NCBI GenBank assembly: GCA_002359975.1
Contig: DENG01000042.1
Span: 6,150 to 16,987, forward strand
DNA length: 10,838 nt
Direction of reading: 5' to 3'
From: Polynucleobacter sp. UBA2650
Lineage (GTDB): Bacteria; Pseudomonadota; Gammaproteobacteria; Burkholderiales; Burkholderiaceae
This document shows, piece after piece, positions 6,947 to 10,838 of this stretch (position 1 is its first letter; each line of letters opens with the position of its first letter). A model generated the notes under the pieces. That model was not told the DNA's origin, ran no database searches, and saw only the letters and a program-made list of their open reading frames with translations. Both the position numbers and the translations under genes were made by a program.

Positions 6947-8011
6947 ATGGCATTAATTTCATTAAGACAGTTACTGGATCACGCAGCAGAGCATCAGTAT
7001 GGCCTGCCAGCATTTAATGTCAATAATATGGAGCAGATCCATGCCATCATGCAGGCAGCGGATCAGTTAGATAGCCCTGTGATTTTGCAAGCTTCTGCCG
7101 GCGCACGTAAATATGCAGGAGAACCTTTTTTGCGGATGCTAGTAGAGGCAGCAGTGGAGCAATACCCGCACATACCAATCTGTATGCACCAAGATCATGG
7201 TGCTTCACCAGCGGTTTGCCAAGCATCGATTCGTAGTGGCTTCTCGAGTGTCATGATGGACGGTTCTCTAAAAGAGGATGCTAAAACGCCTGCGGACTTT
7301 GCCTATAACGTTGATGTGACCCGTCGAGTGGTTGATATGGCCCATGCTGTTGGTGTATCCGTTGAGGGCGAGTTGGGTTGCCTTGGGTCACTTGAAACCG
7401 GCCAAGCAGGCGATGAGGACGGCAGTGGTGCTGAAGGAGTCTTGGATCACTCGCAACTATTAACCGATCCAGACGAGGCCGCTGACTTCGTGGCCAAGAC
7501 CCAGGTCGATGCTTTAGCCATCGCAATCGGTACCAGTCATGGTGCGTATAAGTTCACCCGCCCACCGACAGGCGATATCTTAGCGATTGACCGTATTAAA
7601 GCCATTAATCAACGTATCCCGAATACGCATTTGGTTATGCACGGCTCCTCGAGTGTTCCTCAAGAGTGGCTTGAGATTATTCGGCACAACGGTGGCAAGA
7701 TTAAAGAGACCTATGGCGTCCCGGTCGAAGAAATCGTGGAAGGCATCAAACATGGTGTGCGCAAAATTAATATTGATACCGATATTCGTTTGGCAATGAC
7801 CGGTGCGATCCGTCAGTTCTTTACCCAACACCCCGAAGAGTTTGATCCTCGTGCATTCTTAAAGGTTGCTACGGCGGCTGCCAAAGGGATTTGTGAAGCG
7901 CGCTTTAAGTCTTTTGGCTGTGCTGGTCAAGCAAGCAAGATTAAGGTAATCCCCTTGGAAAAGATGGCAACACGCTATGCTAAAGGTGAACTCAAGGCAG
8001 TGATTCAGTAA
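6947..8011 (+). CDS. cbbA: Class II fructose-1,6-bisphosphate aldolase, Calvin-cycle subtype
   Basis: This Zn-dependent aldolase condenses glyceraldehyde-3-phosphate and dihydroxyacetone phosphate to fructose-1,6-bisphosphate, and in autotrophs usually also makes sedoheptulose-1,7-bisphosphate. The length of 354 residues fits the longer class II subtype common in Calvin-cycle operons. Visible motifs are [11 protein letters not shown] (20-30), HQDHGAS (81-87) with catalytic Asp83 and Zn-ligand His84, VEGELGCLG (139-147), the Zn-ligand His198 in [10 protein letters not shown], and His232 in VMHGSSSVP, followed by [12 protein letters not shown] with the phosphate-binding Asn and Asp. The insert rich in Gly, Asp and Glu at 151-164 is typical of this subtype. 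AGAGGA (6934-6939), seven bases before the ATG, supports the start. It lies 27 bases after transketolase and 34 before GAPDH, so it should share their transcript. The same subtype serves as the only glycolytic/gluconeogenic aldolase in many betaproteobacteria, so fba is an alternative name. Confidence 0.95.
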   Translation: MALISLRQLLDHAAEHQYGLPAFNVNNMEQIHAIMQAADQLDSPVILQASAGARKYAGEPFLRMLVEAAVEQYPHIPICMHQDHGASPAVCQASIRSGFSSVMMDGSLKEDAKTPADFAYNVDVTRRVVDMAHAVGVSVEGELGCLGSLETGQAGDEDGSGAEGVLDHSQLLTDPDEAADFVAKTQVDALAIAIGTSHGAYKFTRPPTGDILAIDRIKAINQRIPNTHLVMHGSSSVPQEWLEIIRHNGGKIKETYGVPVEEIVEGIKHGVRKINIDTDIRLAMTGAIRQFFTQHPEEFDPRAFLKVATAAAKGICEARFKSFGCAGQASKIKVIPLEKMATRYAKGELKAVIQ

Positions 8012-8045
8012 CAATGTATTCGTTAATAGAGTAAAGAGGAAGAAG

Positions 8046-9068
8046 ATGACCATCCGAGTTGCAATTAATGGCTATGGCCGAATCGGACGCATGGTGTTGC
8101 GAGCGCTGTATGAAGAGGCAATGCAAAACAAGAAGCGTGATATCAAAATTGTGGCGATTAATGCCATGGGAGATATCGATATCAATGCCCACCTTACGCA
8201 ATACGACTCTGCTCACGGGCGTTTTCCTGGAACCGTCACCGTCGATGGTGAGTACATGGTGGTCAATGGTGATCGTATTCGTATGTACTCGACCCGTAAT
8301 CCCTTGGAGACCCCATGGGGCAAAGAGGGCGTTGATCTTGTTCTGGAGTGCTCCGGTAAATTTACGTCTAAAGAGAAGGCGATGGTGCATATTCAGCAGG
8401 GAGCAAAGAAGGTCTTAATCTCTGCCCCTGGTGACAAAGATGTTGATGCCACCATTGTGTATGGTGTCAACGAGAAGGTTCTGAAGCCAAGCGATGTCGT
8501 GGTTTCTAATGCAAGCTGCACCACGAACTGCTTAGCTCCATTGGTCAAGCCGCTTTTGGAGAAGATTGGTATTGAATCAGGCCTCATGACCACCATTCAT
8601 GCTTTTACTAATGATCAGGTCTTAACTGATGTCTATCACAGCGATAAGCGCCGCGCTCGCTCGGCAGTAAGCAGCATGATTCCTACCAAAACGGGTGCTG
8701 CTAAAGCCATAGGCTTGGTACTGCCGGAACTAGCAGGACGTTTTGATGGTTTTGCGATGCGCGTTCCCACTATTAATGTCTCGGTCGTTGATCTGACATT
8801 TGTTGCTAAGCGCTCTACCTCGGTCGACGAGATAAATAACATTCTTAAGAGCGCTAGTGAGAACGAACTAAAAGGTATCCTTGGATTTAATGCCTTACCG
8901 CTGGTCTCGATTGACTTTAATCATGATCCCCGCGCTAGTATCTATGACGCTTCACAAACCCGCGTTTCTGCCGATGGTAAGTTGGTGAAGGTCTTGTCCT
9001 GGTACGACAACGAGTGGGGCTACTCGGTGCAGATGCTCAATACAGCCGAAGCGCTCATGGCAATTTAG
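8046..9068 (+). CDS. cbbG: Glyceraldehyde-3-phosphate dehydrogenase, type I, with Ala in place of the NAD-selective Asp
   Basis: This cytoplasmic enzyme interconverts 1,3-bisphosphoglycerate and glyceraldehyde-3-phosphate. The 340 residues are complete: Rossmann motif INGYGRIGR (7-15), catalytic [13 protein letters not shown] with Cys158, HAFTND with His185, then [26 protein letters not shown] and the C-terminal [15 protein letters not shown] at 8035-8040, five bases before ATG, fixes the start. At the end of the second beta strand the usual betaproteobacterial INDLG reads INAMG, so Ala40 stands where NAD-dependent enzymes hold the adenosine-ribose Asp. Bacillus subtilis GapB, which prefers NADP, has the same kind of change (INASY). 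NADP use in the reductive direction is therefore likely (inference). Context points to a Calvin-cycle job as the last gene of the tight run. Erythrose-4-phosphate dehydrogenase (Epd) is an alternative but its typical INELA is absent. There is no clear terminator after the stop. Confidence 0.95.
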   Translation: MTIRVAINGYGRIGRMVLRALYEEAMQNKKRDIKIVAINAMGDIDINAHLTQYDSAHGRFPGTVTVDGEYMVVNGDRIRMYSTRNPLETPWGKEGVDLVLECSGKFTSKEKAMVHIQQGAKKVLISAPGDKDVDATIVYGVNEKVLKPSDVVVSNASCTTNCLAPLVKPLLEKIGIESGLMTTIHAFTNDQVLTDVYHSDKRRARSAVSSMIPTKTGAAKAIGLVLPELAGRFDGFAMRVPTINVSVVDLTFVAKRSTSVDEINNILKSASENELKGILGFNALPLVSIDFNHDPRASIYDASQTRVSADGKLVKVLSWYDNEWGYSVQMLNTAEALMAI

Positions 9069-9185
9069 TCATTATTGCTGAACGTGGGCAGTATTTGGGC
9101 TAGCCTGCGCGAGTGGCACTTGTCCAAACCATTTAGAATGATGGTTAACAGAATATTAATTAATCTTCCATAAGAAGGAATTTGC
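9069..9185. other. Intergenic region before the aminotransferase gene, with dyads and a weak promoter-like box
   Basis: These 117 bases separate the GAPDH stop from the aminotransferase start. They contain TTGTCCAAA (9120-9128), also found upstream of the phosphatase gene at 3834-3842; AACCAT/ATGGTT (9127-9132 and 9141-9146), an inverted pair; TAGAAT (9134-9139), a 5/6 match to a -10 box without a good -35; and a near-palindrome at 9151-9168. No GC-rich hairpin with a T tract was seen, so read-through from GAPDH is possible alongside a separate promoter. Confidence 0.4.
9151..9168. promoter_or_regulatory. Near-perfect 18-bp palindrome upstream of the aminotransferase gene
   Basis: GAATATTAATTAATCTTC pairs with itself at eight of nine positions; the core ATTAATTAAT is perfect. 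It ends four bases before the Shine-Dalgarno AGAAGGAA at 9173-9180. The position suits an operator that blocks transcription or early translation. An AT-rich stretch can be palindromic by chance, so this is only a candidate. Confidence 0.3.
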
Positions 9186-10319
9186 ATGCCAGGCTTGCTT
9201 CCCAATGTAGACCCCGATGGTTTACTTGAATTCTCGGTGGTTTACACCGACCGCTCCCTCAATCACATGTCTGCTGAGTTTAAGAAGGTTATTACTGACA
9301 TCTCAGCAATCTTGAAGGATGTCTATAAGGCTCATTCCACAGTGGTTATCCCTGGGAGTGGTACTTATGGCATGGAGGCAGTTGCACGCCAGTTTGCCCC
9401 TGGTAAAAAATGCTTAATTATTCGGAATGGTTGGTTTAGTTATCGCTGGACCCAAATTTTTGATCTTGAGAAATTTACGAAAGACATTCACATTATTAAA
9501 GGGCGTCAGCAAGAGGTCAGCGCACAAGGGCCATATGCACCTCCTCCGATTGAAGAAGTAGTTGCATTTATTAAGAAAGAGAAACCAGAGGTTGTTTTTG
9601 CTCCCCATGTAGAGACCTCCGCTGGAATCATTCTGCCCCCTGAGTATCTGCGCGCTATTGGCGATGCAGTTGAGTCAGTAGACGGCTTATTTGTGCTCGA
9701 CTGTATTGCCTCCGGTGCAATGTGGGTGGATATGAAGGCGAGTAAAGTGGATGTTCTGATTAGTGCTCCACAAAAGGGTTGGAGTAGCTCCCCTTGCTGT
9801 GCCCTGATTGGCATGAGTGAGCGTGCCCGCCAAAAGATCGAACATACCCAAAGCAATAGCTTTTCGCTTGATCTCAAGAAGTGGTTGCAGATTATGGAGA
9901 CCTATGAGAAGGGCGCGCATGTGTATCACACCACTATGCCAACCGACGCATTGAAGATCCTACGGAACGCCATGAAAGAGACCCAGTCGCACGGCTTTGA
10001 TTATTTAATGCAACAGCAGATTCTGTTGGGTTCCAAAGTAAGGGCATTAATGGTCTCTAAGGGATTTCCTAGCGTGGCCGCTGCCGGTTATCAGGCTCCA
10101 TGTGTCGTGGTGAGTTACACCACTGACCCAGACATGCAATCTGGTAAAAAGTTTATCGATGTCGGCTTACAAACGGCTGCGGGGGTACCATTGCAGGTGG
10201 GTGAAAGCGCTGAGTTCCGCACATTCCGTCTCGGTCTATTTGGTCTAGAGAAACTCTTGCATATCGAGCGAGCCATTAGTCATCTTGAAACGGCCATGAA
10301 TAAAATTACTGCGAAGTAA
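9186..10319 (+). CDS. Class V PLP-dependent aminotransferase, alanine/serine-glyoxylate type
   Basis: This is a fold-type I PLP enzyme of 377 residues, matching the alanine-glyoxylate/serine-glyoxylate aminotransferase family in length. Visible elements are the cofactor phosphate motif PGSGTYGMEA (56-65), HVETSAG (141-147), Asp172 in VLDCIASGAMW that pairs with the pyridine nitrogen, the Schiff-base Lys197 in SAPQKGWSSSP, and the carboxylate-binding Arg in EFRTFRLGLFG (343-353). The likely reaction is amino transfer to glyoxylate giving glycine, with Ala or Ser as donor. The N-terminus (VVYTDRSLNHMSAEF) differs from the usual family opening, which often runs through an HR pair, so donor and acceptor are not fixed by sequence. 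A related family, 2-aminoethylphosphonate transaminase, is less likely. AGAAGGAA (9173-9180) supports the ATG. It follows the Calvin-type run by 117 bases, which fits removal of glyoxylate made from RuBisCO oxygenation (inference). It ends head-to-head with the next gene with no base between stops. Confidence 0.85.
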   Translation: MPGLLPNVDPDGLLEFSVVYTDRSLNHMSAEFKKVITDISAILKDVYKAHSTVVIPGSGTYGMEAVARQFAPGKKCLIIRNGWFSYRWTQIFDLEKFTKDIHIIKGRQQEVSAQGPYAPPPIEEVVAFIKKEKPEVVFAPHVETSAGIILPPEYLRAIGDAVESVDGLFVLDCIASGAMWVDMKASKVDVLISAPQKGWSSSPCCALIGMSERARQKIEHTQSNSFSLDLKKWLQIMETYEKGAHVYHTTMPTDALKILRNAMKETQSHGFDYLMQQQILLGSKVRALMVSKGFPSVAAAGYQAPCVVVSYTTDPDMQSGKKFIDVGLQTAAGVPLQVGESAEFRTFRLGLFGLEKLLHIERAISHLETAMNKITAK

Positions 10320-10321
10320 TT
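10304..10321. terminator. Weak hairpin spanning the two facing stop codons
   Basis: AATTACT (10304-10310) and AGTAATT (10315-10321) form a perfect 7-base stem around a GCGA loop, a GNRA tetraloop on the plus strand. On the minus strand the stem runs into TTATT, giving a short T-rich tail; on the plus strand the tail is poor. The stem is AT-rich and so weak. It includes the stop of the aminotransferase gene and most of that of the dehydrogenase gene, and could be a compact bidirectional terminator. Confidence 0.33.
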
Positions 10322-10838
10322 ACGATTCCATTTTAAGAACTGCAAACGCAGCTTTCAGGCGCTTAGAGTAAATTGCTTTAAGCGCCTTTACCTTTTCTGG
10401 GGTCCATTGCCAATACCCCTGCATCGTCTTGACACCAGATTGACCAGTTTTAACCATATCCAAGATGGATTGAGGTATTGCATTACTGTTACATAGGGTG
10501 GGGTAAATCTCCTTCGCCGAATGACAGCTGACGTCCCAACCGGATAACTCCTTCTGAGTAATGGGGCCAACGGCGGCGTAGCGAAAGCCAAAACTATAGC
10601 GCACCGCATCATCCACATCTTCTGGGGATGCAATCCCTGAATCAATGAGATGAAGAGCCTCCCGCATGAGGGCATGCTGAATTCTGTTTGCCAGAAAACC
10701 TGGAATATCTTTCTTAACAAGAACCGGTTTTTTATTGACCGACTTATAGAGCTCACAGACATGTTGAGCGTGCGCGAGTTCTGTTTTTTCACCCATCACA
10801 ATCTCTACCAAGGGCACAACTTCTGCAGGCATAAAGTA
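10320..10838 (-). CDS. 3-Hydroxyacyl-CoA dehydrogenase family protein, C-terminal part (5' end outside window)
   Basis: The visible 172 residues are the end of the NAD-binding domain and the helical C-terminal dimerisation domain of a 3-hydroxyacyl-CoA dehydrogenase family protein. Such enzymes oxidise L-3-hydroxyacyl-CoA with NAD; relatives act on L-carnitine or L-gulonate. The fragment opens with YFMPAEVVPLVEIVMGE, matching the family HFxNP...PLVEVV motif, so the catalytic His probably lies just past the window edge. The C-terminal domain runs from KKDIPGFLANRIQHALMREA (helix with the conserved Asn-Arg) to SPEDVDDAVRYSFGFRYAAVGPI and a QSGVKTMQGYWQWTPEKV tail, all typical. The frame is open to the last base; the internal ATG at 10832 belongs to the MPAE motif and is not a start. 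The gene converges with the aminotransferase at zero distance, so they are not one operon. Substrate is unknown, since the closest subgroups (3-hydroxybutyryl-CoA and carnitine dehydrogenases) cannot be separated on this fragment. Confidence 0.9.
   Translation of the reverse strand, partial: YFMPAEVVPLVEIVMGEKTELAHAQHVCELYKSVNKKPVLVKKDIPGFLANRIQHALMREALHLIDSGIASPEDVDDAVRYSFGFRYAAVGPITQKELSGWDVSCHSAKEIYPTLCNSNAIPQSILDMVKTGQSGVKTMQGYWQWTPEKVKALKAIYSKRLKAAFAVLKMES

Noticed and set aside
7992-8390. 132-codon minus-strand open frame opposite GAPDH
   Set aside because: It lies wholly against highly conserved aldolase/GAPDH codons, with no family resemblance; it is a by-product of codon use in the real genes.
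9138-9173. 11-codon upstream frame (ATG ATG GTT ... CCA TAA) ending at the aminotransferase ribosome site
   Set aside because: It has no Shine-Dalgarno sequence and no amino acid bias suggestive of a leader peptide; such a short frame is expected by chance.
9145-9174. Promoter with TTAACA (-35) and CATAAG (-10) before the aminotransferase
   Set aside because: The -35 match is good, but transcription would start after the Shine-Dalgarno sequence and only a few bases before the ATG.
9506-9877. 123-codon minus-strand open frame opposite the aminotransferase
   Set aside because: No recognisable domain and full overlap with a well-supported PLP enzyme containing its catalytic Lys.

Overview
The window looks like a piece of a betaproteobacterial (Burkholderiales) chromosome. 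By-eye GC content is intermediate, roughly 42-58% depending on the line, and protein wording is closest to what I know from Polynucleobacter-like freshwater bacteria; the genus is an inference. The left edge carries the C-terminal part of a PucC/LhaA-type bacteriochlorophyll-protein assembly transporter, so the organism is very probably an anoxygenic phototroph and the window starts at the border of a photosynthesis gene cluster. The middle and right hold central carbon genes of Calvin-cycle type.

Layout: (1) 1-898, plus strand: partial pucC, then a 27-residue single-helix membrane microprotein with a strong Shine-Dalgarno sequence. (2) 899-1114, minus: a 71-residue protein with two membrane helices, facing the microprotein with no intergenic base. 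(3) 1188-1643, plus: a small exported TPR protein. (4) 1681-3784, minus: a tartrate/D-malate dehydrogenase followed by a Bug/TctC-type periplasmic binding protein, a likely two-gene dicarboxylate module, with a hairpin terminator facing the TPR gene. (5) 3785-3908: a divergent control region with a LysR-type dyad. (6) 3909-9068, plus: fructose-1,6-bisphosphatase, transketolase, class II aldolase and glyceraldehyde-3-phosphate dehydrogenase, closely spaced and most likely one operon. (7) 9186-10319, plus: a class V aminotransferase of the alanine/serine-glyoxylate type. (8) 10320-10838, minus: the C-terminal part of a 3-hydroxyacyl-CoA dehydrogenase, facing the aminotransferase with no intergenic base.

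How it fits together (inference): the four sugar-phosphate enzymes cover the reduction and regeneration steps of the Calvin cycle except phosphoglycerate kinase, phosphoribulokinase and the pentose-phosphate isomerases. The aminotransferase could turn glyoxylate from RuBisCO oxygenation into glycine. RuBisCO, phosphoribulokinase and a cbbR regulator are not in the window, so autotrophy is suggested and not shown. The GAPDH has Ala where NAD-specific enzymes have Asp, which would suit NADPH use.

No tRNA, rRNA, CRISPR array, insertion sequence or phage gene was seen. Every plausible gene in the window is intact apart from the two cut by the window edges. I do not see a clearly new biological system; the least explained items are the pucC-linked microprotein, the unidentified 71-residue membrane protein, and the dyads in the control regions.
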